NCBI RefSeq assembly: GCF_003074135.1
Contig: NZ_PPDK01000001.1
Coordinates: 2,418,001-2,482,000, forward strand
DNA from: Euzebya tangerina
Lineage (GTDB): Bacteria > Actinomycetota > Nitriliruptoria > Euzebyales > Euzebyaceae
DNA: 64,000 nucleotides
Reading direction: 5' to 3'
Translations under genes and position numbers: made by a program
The notes under the pieces: generated by a model
What the model was told of the DNA's origin: nothing
Databases searched by the model: none
Seen by the model: the letters and a program-made list of their open reading frames with translations, nothing else
Shown here: in pieces, positions 8,147 through 15,642 of the stretch
How positions within the stretch are numbered: the stretch's first letter is position 1
Layout: every line of letters begins with the position of its first letter

Positions 8147-9415
8147 TCAACCGGCCTCGCGCACCGCGAGTGCCCGACAGGTGACCCGGTCGATCACGAC
8201 ATCGACCTCGAGGGCGACTCGGGCTGAGTCCGTGGAGAAGGCCCCGAAGAACTGATCGCTCCCGAAGACATCAGCACCCTCACTCAGGTACACGACGAAG
8301 GCCTCGTCATTGCCGCCCGACAGTCGGGGTGGCGCGGGGGAGACACACGGTGGCACGGACCGGTCTGGCGAGGGTCTGACGAGGACGCGACGCTCCACCT
8401 CGTCCCACCCGATCAACGTCAGCTGCTCTGTCTCGGTCCGCCGGAGTGACGAGCCGATCCACGCCGACGTCGGCAGGACCGCCACCCCCACGATGGTCCC
8501 GTTCTCGACCCGGACCGCCAGAGGGGTACCCACGCGGGTCGTGACCGTACCCGGGGCCTCCTCCCGCAGCCCCAGGTCCACACGGGCCCCAGCCACGTCG
8601 GCGCACTCCGGCGCGAACCCGCCGTCACGCTGCTCGCACAGTCGTGTCCGGCCGTCGGGCTCCACCTGCACGTAGGCCCGCACCAGCTGCCAGCCCTCAC
8701 GGGTGGCGTCGAAGTCGTCCGCCAAACCGCCGTGGTGGAGCAGTCCCGACAGCCCGCCACCGGTCTCGGGATCGTCAGGATCGGGTAGGCGGCACCCGAG
8801 CGGTGGGCCGTTGCCCAGCTCGCCGCGGATGGGTGCGTCCCGGACCTCTCGGCTTGGCTCCCGTGCGTCGCCGATGCGCAGCGGATCGCCGGCGCGAGCA
8901 CCACCGCCGGCTTCGAACCTGAGCAGGCGCAGGCCAGTGCGTGGGTCGTCTGCCCGCCCCAGCCGACCGGGGATGACGCCGTTGTAGCGCGTGCCGTCAG
9001 GTGCGAAGGACACGCCCAGGATCGGGTCGACGTACCGCTGGCCGGCGGCACACCACCCCACGATCCCCCCGATGGGCCCGGTGCTCGGCGTCAGAGCCTC
9101 GACCACGCGCACGTCTCCGTCGGTGGCTGCAACGACCCAGACGGGTGTGCCGTCGGGCAAGGTCCGAGCCACCACCTCACCACGGTCCGGCACCTCGATC
9201 ACCTGCACCGGCGTCGACGGGCTGCGAAGGAGGAGCACCAGCCCAACCACGCCGACGACCGCGAGGAGCGCGATCGCGCCCTGAGAGAAGCCCCGCGGGT
9301 CAGGCGCGTCCGGATCCTGCTCGGCTGATCTCGGCGGGGCCAACAGGCCTCGCCGTCGCGCGGTTACCGCATCCACGACGTCCGGCCAGCCTGGTGGCTT
9401 CCCATGGCCCAACAC
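8147..9415 (-). CDS. Membrane-anchored protein with degenerate Rieske-like domain (paralogue 1)
   Basis: A 422-residue protein, unrecognised as a whole. A cytoplasmic N-terminus of about 45 residues leads to a single membrane helix (about 47-64, AIALLAVVGVVGLVLLL), and the rest is predicted outside. Residues about 70-150 read like a Rieske fold: GTPVWVVAATDGDVRVVEAL, then IVGWCAAGQRYVDPILGVSF and a DGTRYNGVIPG turn. The paired Cys/His cluster ligands of Rieske proteins are not present (DPIL where CxxH would be), so it should not bind a 2Fe-2S centre. The C-terminus VEVDVVIDRVTCRALAV matches its neighbour at 9482-10753, showing tandem duplication. It starts with GTG at 9415. Convergent with tig. 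Confidence 0.6.
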   Translation of the reverse strand: MLGHGKPPGWPDVVDAVTARRRGLLAPPRSAEQDPDAPDPRGFSQGAIALLAVVGVVGLVLLLRSPSTPVQVIEVPDRGEVVARTLPDGTPVWVVAATDGDVRVVEALTPSTGPIGGIVGWCAAGQRYVDPILGVSFAPDGTRYNGVIPGRLGRADDPRTGLRLLRFEAGGGARAGDPLRIGDAREPSREVRDAPIRGELGNGPPLGCRLPDPDDPETGGGLSGLLHHGGLADDFDATREGWQLVRAYVQVEPDGRTRLCEQRDGGFAPECADVAGARVDLGLREEAPGTVTTRVGTPLAVRVENGTIVGVAVLPTSAWIGSSLRRTETEQLTLIGWDEVERRVLVRPSPDRSVPPCVSPAPPRLSGGNDEAFVVYLSEGADVFGSDQFFGAFSTDSARVALEVDVVIDRVTCRALAVREAG

Positions 9416-9481
9416 TACCGCCAGCCCTCACCGGGATGTGATGGCCATGGCCGTGCAGGAGGCGGTGGGAGGAGCGGGGTC

Positions 9482-10753
9482 TCAGAGCGCGGTTATGGCC
9501 AGAGCGGTGCAGGTCACGGCGTCCAGCTCGACCTCCACCTCGCGGGGCGCTTCGGTCAGATCCAGCCGCGACAGGTCGAGGGCGGTGCTGGCGTCACCGA
9601 CTGCGATGAGCGTGTCGGCGGAGACCGAGAAGCCGAGCGGGGCGGCGTCTTCAACCGCTGGAGCGGTCGGGACTCGGGGCGCCCGGTCAGCGCAGCGCGA
9701 AGGGCCGACGGTGTCGAGCTCCGCCACGCCGACGACCGGCCGGCCCTGGCTCGGAACGTTGGCCAGCACGCCGCGGACGGTTTCGATCCCTCGAAGGCTG
9801 CTGCCCCGCCATGTCGAGTCGGCCATGACGGCGACGCGGGCAACACGGCCGTCGGTGTCGAGCCGAACGGCCAACGGATCACCCAGTGCGGCGCCCGACC
9901 GGCCGACGTCGTCGGGCTCGAAGCCGAAGGCGACCTCAGGCGTCCCCGCGGCGTCGTCGCACGCCGTCGGGTCGTCCGGGCACCACCGGACGGTGCCGTC
10001 GGGCCCGACGACGACCCAGCCGTCGGTGATCTGCCAGCCGGTGCGATCGCCCTCGAGCGGGCCGGCGAGGAAGGAGTGGTCGACCGTCCGCGTGCCGCGC
10101 AGCTGATCGGCGAAGGCCTGCCCATCGGCCACCACGCCGTCGTCGCCCGTGCTGGCCTCCGCCAGCTCGCCCAGCGGCAGCGGGCGATCGGGCAGCCGAC
10201 AGGAGCGGGGCGGCAGCGCCGGTTGCATGAAGGGGCGCTGCTCGACCTGCCACGGCTGGAGGGGTTGGATGCCGCCGACCACGATCGGATCCCCGGGCGC
10301 CTCGCGACCCTCGGCCAGGGTCATCCGGCGGTGGATCAGGTCGTCCAGGGCGGTGTGGTCGGCGAACGTGACGGACGGGTCCTCCCGACCGGCCAGGCTC
10401 GAGGGGACACGCCGTCCGCGGTGGTCGTACACCACACCGTGATGGGGGTCCACGAACTGGCTGGAGGCGCTGCACCAGGCGACCAGTCCGGTGATCGGCC
10501 CCTCCACCTCCGGCGTGAACGCCTGGATGACGTCGAGCGTCGGTGGGGTGTCGCCGAGCGCCGGGGTGCTGATGACGAACACCGGCGTCCCGTTGGCCAG
10601 GCGGTCGGCGCGGATGCTGCCGACGTCCGGGATCGGCAGGACGTCGGTGACGGTCGCACGGTCGGCGGACCGGGCGGCCACCACGACCAGGACCCCAACG
10701 GCTGCGATGGCGAGGACGGCGATCAGACGCCGCCGTGCTCCTGTGACCGCCAT
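9482..10753 (-). CDS. Membrane-anchored protein with degenerate Rieske-like domain (paralogue 2)
   Basis: A 423-residue paralogue of the 8147-9415 product, transcribed just before it with a 66-base gap. An N-terminal membrane helix (about 9-27, LIAVLAIAAVGVLVVVAA) anchors an extracytoplasmic region. GTPVFVI, then LVAWCSASSQFVDPHHGVVY and DHRGRRVPSSLAG correspond block by block to the paralogue and to the distal half of a Rieske domain, but only a lone HH remains and the cluster Cys is missing. The C-terminus VEVELDAVTCTALAI is also shared. The ATG at 10753 is chosen because it puts the membrane helix at the N-terminus and matches the length of the paralogue. Function unknown; the two may form a heterodimer. 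Confidence 0.6.
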   Translation of the reverse strand: MAVTGARRRLIAVLAIAAVGVLVVVAARSADRATVTDVLPIPDVGSIRADRLANGTPVFVISTPALGDTPPTLDVIQAFTPEVEGPITGLVAWCSASSQFVDPHHGVVYDHRGRRVPSSLAGREDPSVTFADHTALDDLIHRRMTLAEGREAPGDPIVVGGIQPLQPWQVEQRPFMQPALPPRSCRLPDRPLPLGELAEASTGDDGVVADGQAFADQLRGTRTVDHSFLAGPLEGDRTGWQITDGWVVVGPDGTVRWCPDDPTACDDAAGTPEVAFGFEPDDVGRSGAALGDPLAVRLDTDGRVARVAVMADSTWRGSSLRGIETVRGVLANVPSQGRPVVGVAELDTVGPSRCADRAPRVPTAPAVEDAAPLGFSVSADTLIAVGDASTALDLSRLDLTEAPREVEVELDAVTCTALAITAL

Positions 10754-10832
10754 GAACCACGACGCTATCGTGGGCGGACGTCGGGCCTGACCACACGGCC
10801 CGACCAAACGGCCCCACCAACAGGAGCACATC

Positions 10833-11453
10833 TTGGAGATCGCCAACTACCTGGTTCCCACCGTCGTGGAGCAGACGAACCGAGGTGAGCGGGCCTTCGA
10901 CATCTACTCACGGCTGCTCAAGGACCGCATCATCTTCCTTGGCACGCCGATCAATGACGAGATCGCCAACGTGATCATGGCGCAGCTGCTGCACCTCGAA
11001 GGTGAGGACCCCGACAAGGACATCAACCTCTACATCAACTCGCCCGGTGGCTCGGTGACGAGCGCGCTGGGCATCTACGACACGATGACCTTCATCAAGC
11101 CGAAGGTCTCGACGATCTGCATGGGCCAGGCTGCCTCCGCGGCGGCCATCCTCCTGGCGGCTGGTGAGCCGGGCAAGCGCTTCGCCCTGCCCCACGCCCG
11201 AGTCCTGATCCACCAGCCGCATGGTGGTGCAGAGGGCCAGTCGACCGACATCGAGATCGCGGCACGTGAAGTGCAGCGGATCCGCGATCTGCTCGACCAG
11301 ATCCTGGCCAACGCCACGGGTCAGCCGAAGGACAAGATCACCGAGGACACCGACCGCGACTTCATCATGAATGCCGAGGAGGCCGTGGAGTACGGGATCA
11401 TCGACCGGGTGCTCGAATCCCGCGCCGAGCAGGGCGACACGACGATGATGTGA
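10833..11453 (+). CDS. clpP: ATP-dependent Clp protease proteolytic subunit
   Basis: A 206-residue ClpP serine peptidase that stacks as heptameric rings and degrades proteins unfolded by ClpX or ClpC. The catalytic triad is visible: Ser102 in MGQAAS, His127 in VLIHQPHGG and Asp176 in EDTDRDF; the INSPGGSV oxyanion segment is at 69-76. Start codon TTG at 10833 with AGGAGCAC just upstream. It lies 218 bases before clpX, with a hairpin between, so the two may be transcribed separately. Actinobacteria often have a clpP1-clpP2 pair; here only one copy is in this locus. Confidence 0.96.
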   Translation: MEIANYLVPTVVEQTNRGERAFDIYSRLLKDRIIFLGTPINDEIANVIMAQLLHLEGEDPDKDINLYINSPGGSVTSALGIYDTMTFIKPKVSTICMGQAASAAAILLAAGEPGKRFALPHARVLIHQPHGGAEGQSTDIEIAAREVQRIRDLLDQILANATGQPKDKITEDTDRDFIMNAEEAVEYGIIDRVLESRAEQGDTTMM

Positions 11454-11461
11454 GCCGGGCA

Positions 11462-11479
11462 CGCCCGACTTGTCGGGCG
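11462..11479 (+). terminator. Hairpin after clpP
   Basis: CGCCCGAC (11462-11469) and GTCGGGCG (11472-11479) form a perfect 8-bp stem over a 2-base TT gap, nine bases after the clpP stop. No T-run follows, so termination strength is uncertain. The rest of the clpP-clpX gap holds only a possible TACGAT -10 box near 11591. Confidence 0.4.
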
Positions 11480-11671
11480 AGTCGGGTCAGGCAAGTTGGG
11501 TTAGGTCGTGGCCTGCGCTGCCGATAGGAGTAGGGTCGCAACACACGAGGCTGTGCCGGTCGTTCACCCGTGATGTCACACCCCCGGGTTACGATGACGC
11601 TTCCACGCACGGACGAGGTCGACACCGTCCCGCGAGGCGGCTGACGACAAGAATTGACGTGAGGACACCAG

Positions 11672-12931
11672 ATGGCGAAGTTCGGTGAAGGTGGGGACCT
11701 GCTGAAGTGCTCGTTCTGCGGCCACACCCAGAAGCAGGTCAAGAAGTTGATCGCCGGACCGGGCGTGTACATCTGCGACGAGTGCATCGACCTGTGCAAC
11801 GAGATCATCGAGGAGGAGTTCGCCGAGACCCCCGAGGTCGCCTCCGGTGACCTGCCCAAGCCGCGCGAGATCTTCGAGTTCCTGAACTCCTACGTCGTGG
11901 GTCAGGACGACGCCAAGCGAACCCTCGCCGTCGCGGTCTACAACCACTACAAGCGGATCCGCGCCGGTGCGAAGCCGGGCGATGTCGAGATCGCGAAGTC
12001 CAACATCCTGATGCTCGGACCGACGGGGTCGGGCAAGACCCTGCTGGCCCAGACCCTGGCGCGGCTGCTCGACGTGCCGTTCGCGATCGCGGATGCGACG
12101 GCCCTCACCGAGGCCGGCTACGTCGGCGAGGATGTCGAGAACATCCTCCTCAAGCTGATCCAGGCCGCCGACTTCGACATCAAGAAGGCCGAGACCGGGA
12201 TCATCTACGTCGACGAGGTCGACAAGATCGCCCGGAAGTCCGAGAACCCCTCCATCACCCGGGACGTGTCCGGTGAGGGTGTGCAGCAAGCGCTGCTGAA
12301 GATCCTGGAGGGCACGGTTGCCAGCGTCCCTCCGCAGGGTGGTCGCAAGCACCCGCACCAGGAGTTCATCCAGATCGACACGACCAACGTCCTGTTCATC
12401 TGCGGTGGGGCCTTCGCGGGGCTCGACACCATCATCGAGCGCCGGCTGGGCCGGACCGTGGTGGGCTTCGGTGCCGATCTGGCTGCTGACTCGGCGACGG
12501 CCGACCCGAGCGAACTGCACGCCGAGGTGCTGCCGGAGGATCTGCTGAAGTTCGGCCTGATCCCCGAGTTCGTGGGTCGACTTCCGGTCGTCACCAACGT
12601 CAACAAGTTGGATCGTGCGGCACTGATCGAGATCCTGACCGTGCCGAAGAACGCGCTGATCAAGCAGTTCCAGAAGCAGTTCGAGTACGACAGCGTCGAA
12701 CTCGAGTTCACCCAGGACGCCCTCGAAGCCGTCGCGGACCTGGCCATCCTCCGGGGGACCGGGGCGCGTGGGTTGCGTGCCATCCTCGAAGAGGTGCTGC
12801 TCAACACCATGTACGAGGTGCCGTCGATGGATGACATCAGCCAGGTGATCATCACCGGCGACGTGGTCAACGAGAAGGCCAACCCGACGCTCGTCCCGAC
12901 GAGCGAGATCGAGCAGCGCAAGTCAGCCTAG
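11672..12931 (+). CDS. clpX: ATP-dependent Clp protease ATP-binding subunit ClpX
   Basis: A 419-residue AAA+ unfoldase that feeds substrates to ClpP. The N-terminal zinc-binding domain has Cys13, Cys16, Cys35 and Cys38. Walker A GPTGSGKT is at 116-123 and Walker [10 protein letters not shown] at about 177-185, with the [11 protein letters not shown] pore/sensor segment following and an intact [11 protein letters not shown] sensor-2 region near the C-terminus. ATG at 11672 is preceded by GTGAGGAC. It lies downstream of clpP, separated by 218 bases. Confidence 0.97.
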   Translation: MAKFGEGGDLLKCSFCGHTQKQVKKLIAGPGVYICDECIDLCNEIIEEEFAETPEVASGDLPKPREIFEFLNSYVVGQDDAKRTLAVAVYNHYKRIRAGAKPGDVEIAKSNILMLGPTGSGKTLLAQTLARLLDVPFAIADATALTEAGYVGEDVENILLKLIQAADFDIKKAETGIIYVDEVDKIARKSENPSITRDVSGEGVQQALLKILEGTVASVPPQGGRKHPHQEFIQIDTTNVLFICGGAFAGLDTIIERRLGRTVVGFGADLAADSATADPSELHAEVLPEDLLKFGLIPEFVGRLPVVTNVNKLDRAALIEILTVPKNALIKQFQKQFEYDSVELEFTQDALEAVADLAILRGTGARGLRAILEEVLLNTMYEVPSMDDISQVIITGDVVNEKANPTLVPTSEIEQRKSA

Positions 12932-12935
12932 GACG

Positions 12936-12959
12936 GTGCTGGCCTGCGCGGACCAGCAC
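12936..12959. terminator. Hairpin after clpX
   Basis: GTGCTGG (12936-12942) and CCAGCAC (12953-12959) make a 7-bp stem with a 10-base loop, four bases after the clpX stop and between convergent genes. No U-tract. Confidence 0.5.
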
Positions 12960-13010
12960 TGGCGCGCTACTTCAAGTCGACCGGGACACCGACGTCCGCG
13001 GTGGCGGTGA

Positions 13011-13385
13011 CTACTCGCGCATGACGTGGATGGCCGACTGCTCGGCCGGAGCCGGTGCGTCGGGGCGTCCCGAATCGTCCACGTGTGGCTCGCCCACCGG
13101 TAGTTCGGCGACCAGGTCCTTCTCCTCGTCGCGGCCGGACTCGTCGGCGTCGTCCATGATCGGGGTGGAGGTGGTGTCGGCCGGTCCGGCGCCGTCGTCG
13201 GGAACCTCACGGGCCAGCTTGCTGTCCAACGGCTCGCCGGACTCCATCTCCGCTTCGGTGGTGCCGTGGTCCAGGGAGGCCTGGGGCTTCTGCGGAATCT
13301 CGTCGGGGAGCTTCTCGGCATCCAGGGCCTCGCCGGGCTGGTCGGCGTCGGTGGCGTCGGTGACGGTCGGTTCGTGGTCGCTCAT
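13011..13385 (-). CDS. Acidic low-complexity protein, DUF5709-like
   Basis: A 124-residue, highly acidic, probably disordered protein without membrane segments. The centre GTTEAEMESGEPLDSKLARE followed by VPD resembles the conserved ESLDxRLAxEEPD signature of actinobacterial DUF5709 proteins. ATG at 13385 lies 37 bases after the sulfotransferase stop, so it may be the last gene of the M50-sulfotransferase unit. Function unknown. The family call rests on this one motif. Confidence 0.6.
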   Translation of the reverse strand: MSDHEPTVTDATDADQPGEALDAEKLPDEIPQKPQASLDHGTTEAEMESGEPLDSKLAREVPDDGAGPADTTSTPIMDDADESGRDEEKDLVAELPVGEPHVDDSGRPDAPAPAEQSAIHVMRE

Positions 13386-13421
13386 GCGATGGTCATACCC
13401 GGTTGGTCCGGGCCGACAACG

Positions 13422-14330
13422 TCACTCGGGCACCGTCGGATCGTCCAGCGCCCAACGGATTTGGGCCAGGATGCGCTGCTGGGCCGCTGTCAGACGAGAT
13501 GACGCGACGTCAAGACCGGCTCCTCGCTCCCGGTTGGTGGCGTACCCGGTGCCTGACCGCTCCCGCGCGCTGATGGCGTCGTCGTTTGCGGATCCCCATG
13601 CCAGGCCCACCGCCGCTGCGCCGGCCCGGAGCGTGTCGTGTGGTGCCACCGACGCCGCCGCGTACGCGATCGTGGGAAGCCCCAGCCGGTCAGCGTCCCG
13701 ACGCGTCCGGACGACCAGGGCCACGGCCGTCGCCGCCAACTCGGCGAACGGGTCCCCGACCAGGTCCTGACAGCCCGCGGTCGCGAGCGTCCTAGCCGCC
13801 CACGGCTGCCCCCGCCACCCCAGCCGGTGCCACGACGACACGACGTCAGCGGCGTCCCGCTCGACCACGGCGATCTGTCCGAGTTGTTGTGCGGCCAGCC
13901 ACTCCAGCATCCGGCTGGCATGAACGGTCTTCACCAGTGGCCGGCCAGCAGCGGTTCCGGATGCCGGACCCGGCCACCACCCGGTCAGCGCACGCACCCA
14001 CGCCGGCCCCTCGCCCTCGTCCAGCCAGCGGGTGCGGAGGTCCTTGCCCAACTGCTTGGTGATCCCTCGCTGCAGCTTCATGGCGGGGGTGGTCCGGTCG
14101 AACCCGCCCGTTGCCGCGGCCGCCCAGAGGCGGTGCAACTCCCAGTGCTGCGCATCACGCCTCAACTCCGGGAAGGCCGAGAGCCCTCGCTTCGCCCCCA
14201 GGGCGTGGACGTTCAGATCGTGGTTGTCCGGCTCGTGGATCAGGCGCACGTCCTCACCAGCCGCCAGCACCTCGGCGACCCAGGTGGACCCCGACCGGGG
14301 GACACCGGCCAGGATCACCGCCCCACTCAC
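13422..14330 (-). CDS. Sulfotransferase family protein
   Basis: A 302-residue P-loop sulfotransferase. The N-terminal AVILAGVPRSGSTWVAEVLA holds the 5'-phosphosulfate-binding loop (GxPRSGSTW, about residues 9-17) used for PAPS. A second block, AVVERDAADVVSSWHRL at about 155-170, corresponds to the 3'-phosphate-binding region with its Arg and Ser. GTG at 14330 overlaps the stop of the M50 peptidase gene by four bases (GTGA), so the two are coupled. The acceptor is unknown; sulfation of a glycan or lipid would fit its place beside membrane proteins, but this is not shown. Confidence 0.8.
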   Translation of the reverse strand: MSGAVILAGVPRSGSTWVAEVLAAGEDVRLIHEPDNHDLNVHALGAKRGLSAFPELRRDAQHWELHRLWAAAATGGFDRTTPAMKLQRGITKQLGKDLRTRWLDEGEGPAWVRALTGWWPGPASGTAAGRPLVKTVHASRMLEWLAAQQLGQIAVVERDAADVVSSWHRLGWRGQPWAARTLATAGCQDLVGDPFAELAATAVALVVRTRRDADRLGLPTIAYAAASVAPHDTLRAGAAAVGLAWGSANDDAISARERSGTGYATNRERGAGLDVASSRLTAAQQRILAQIRWALDDPTVPE

Positions 14331-15604
14331 CGTGTGGACTCCATCCGGCCGACGATGTCCATCATGCGCGGATCGGCCCGGACCTCCGCGAAGAGCGGGT
14401 CGGACTCGAGCCGCCGGCGATCCGTCCACCCCCGGTCAGCGGCGGTGTAGAGCCAGCGGATGGCGCCGTCGACGTCACGCACCCCGGCCCGAGCCGCCGC
14501 GGCGGTCACGGCCGCTCCCCAGCCGTCGCCCTGATCCAGGTTCCACGCCCGTTCGGCGGCGTAGAGGCCTGACTCGAACCGACCGCCGGCGACGAGGGCC
14601 GACGCCGCGGTGGTCATGGCGTCAGCTGGCAGCTCGCCACCGGTTGTCTGCAGCAACTCCTCGATCTGGTCGTAGCTGCGGGTGCGCGCCAGCACGGCGA
14701 GGTACAGCCGGGCGCTGTCGGGGGTCGGTCGGTAGGTGTACTCCTGCGCCATCACCTCGACGGCGTCCTCGGCTCGGCCCTGGCTGAGCGCCTGCTCGGC
14801 GAGGGCGATCGAGTTGGCCAGCTCGTCGGAGAGGACACGGCGCGGCTGCTCTTGGTCAGCGCTTCTGGTGGCCGTGGACGAGCTGCCCGGCCGCAGTCGA
14901 GCCGCGTTGGCCACCGCCAGGAACACCACGATGAGGAGGAGGAAGATCTGCCCGTTCTGCAGGGCCCACACCCCGACACCGGCAGCGAACACCAGCCCGA
15001 TCGCCGAGGTGATCCGCTCCGCCTGCTTGACGCCGACCAGTTGCAGTGTCGCCTCCAACGACTGACCGCCGTCCAGCGGGTACATCGGAACCAGATTCAG
15101 GATCCCCCAGCCCAGGTTGATGAAGATCAGGTCCACCAGGATCTGTTGGCCCAGCCCGCCTGAGACGAAGTCCGGGATCGGCAGACTGGCTCCGATCACC
15201 TGCCCCACGGAGGCGCCCCGGAAGACGCCCGGCTGCCACAGCCCGGAGGCGAACACGGCCAGGACGATCCCCGCCAGCGCGAAGCCGAAGAACGGCCCGG
15301 CCAGCGTGGTGATCAGCCGCTTGCCGGGCGAGAGCGAACCGGACGCGGAGGTCAGCCCACCCATCCCGTACAGGACCACCGAGGGTTGGCGACCGAAGGC
15401 CCGGAACGACACCGCGTGGCCCAACTCGTGCAGCAGGATGCCGACGAACACCAGGATGATCCACTCGATCAGGATGGTCCAGTTGACCGGGGTCGTCAGC
15501 GCGGCGCGTTGGAAGCCGAACAGGCCCATGATCAGCCAGAACGAGAGGTCCACCCGCACGGGGATGTCGCCGATTCGAAACCGCAGGCCACGCATCAGGG
15601 CCAT
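14327..15604 (-). CDS. M50 (site-2) intramembrane metalloprotease with TPR-like C-terminus
   Basis: A 425-residue membrane protease. HELGH at 59-63 supplies the zinc ligands and catalytic Glu, and the NLVPMYPLDGG motif at about 170-180 carries the third ligand Asp. Four to five hydrophobic helices occupy about residues 20-230. The C-terminal about 190 residues are soluble, alanine-rich helical pairs resembling TPRs, and may recognise substrates. The family cleaves membrane-bound regulators or misfolded proteins. ATG at 15604 is preferred over the frame beginning at 15658, which would overlap valS. It is divergent from valS by 38 bases and the first gene of the sulfotransferase operon. Confidence 0.88.
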   Translation of the reverse strand: MALMRGLRFRIGDIPVRVDLSFWLIMGLFGFQRAALTTPVNWTILIEWIILVFVGILLHELGHAVSFRAFGRQPSVVLYGMGGLTSASGSLSPGKRLITTLAGPFFGFALAGIVLAVFASGLWQPGVFRGASVGQVIGASLPIPDFVSGGLGQQILVDLIFINLGWGILNLVPMYPLDGGQSLEATLQLVGVKQAERITSAIGLVFAAGVGVWALQNGQIFLLLIVVFLAVANAARLRPGSSSTATRSADQEQPRRVLSDELANSIALAEQALSQGRAEDAVEVMAQEYTYRPTPDSARLYLAVLARTRSYDQIEELLQTTGGELPADAMTTAASALVAGGRFESGLYAAERAWNLDQGDGWGAAVTAAAARAGVRDVDGAIRWLYTAADRGWTDRRRLESDPLFAEVRADPRMMDIVGRMESTR

Positions 15605-15642
15605 CTTGCCGCCCCGGCCCCCCGGATACACTGCACCGCTCC

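Noticed and set aside
8147-10753. Functional Rieske 2Fe-2S proteins
   Set aside because: The two Cys-x-His and Cys-x-x-His pairs are absent in both paralogues.
9404-10888. A 494-codon plus-strand frame over the second Rieske-like paralogue
   Set aside because: The minus-strand protein is a clear paralogue of its neighbour with a membrane helix; the plus frame is repetitive in Arg and Gly.
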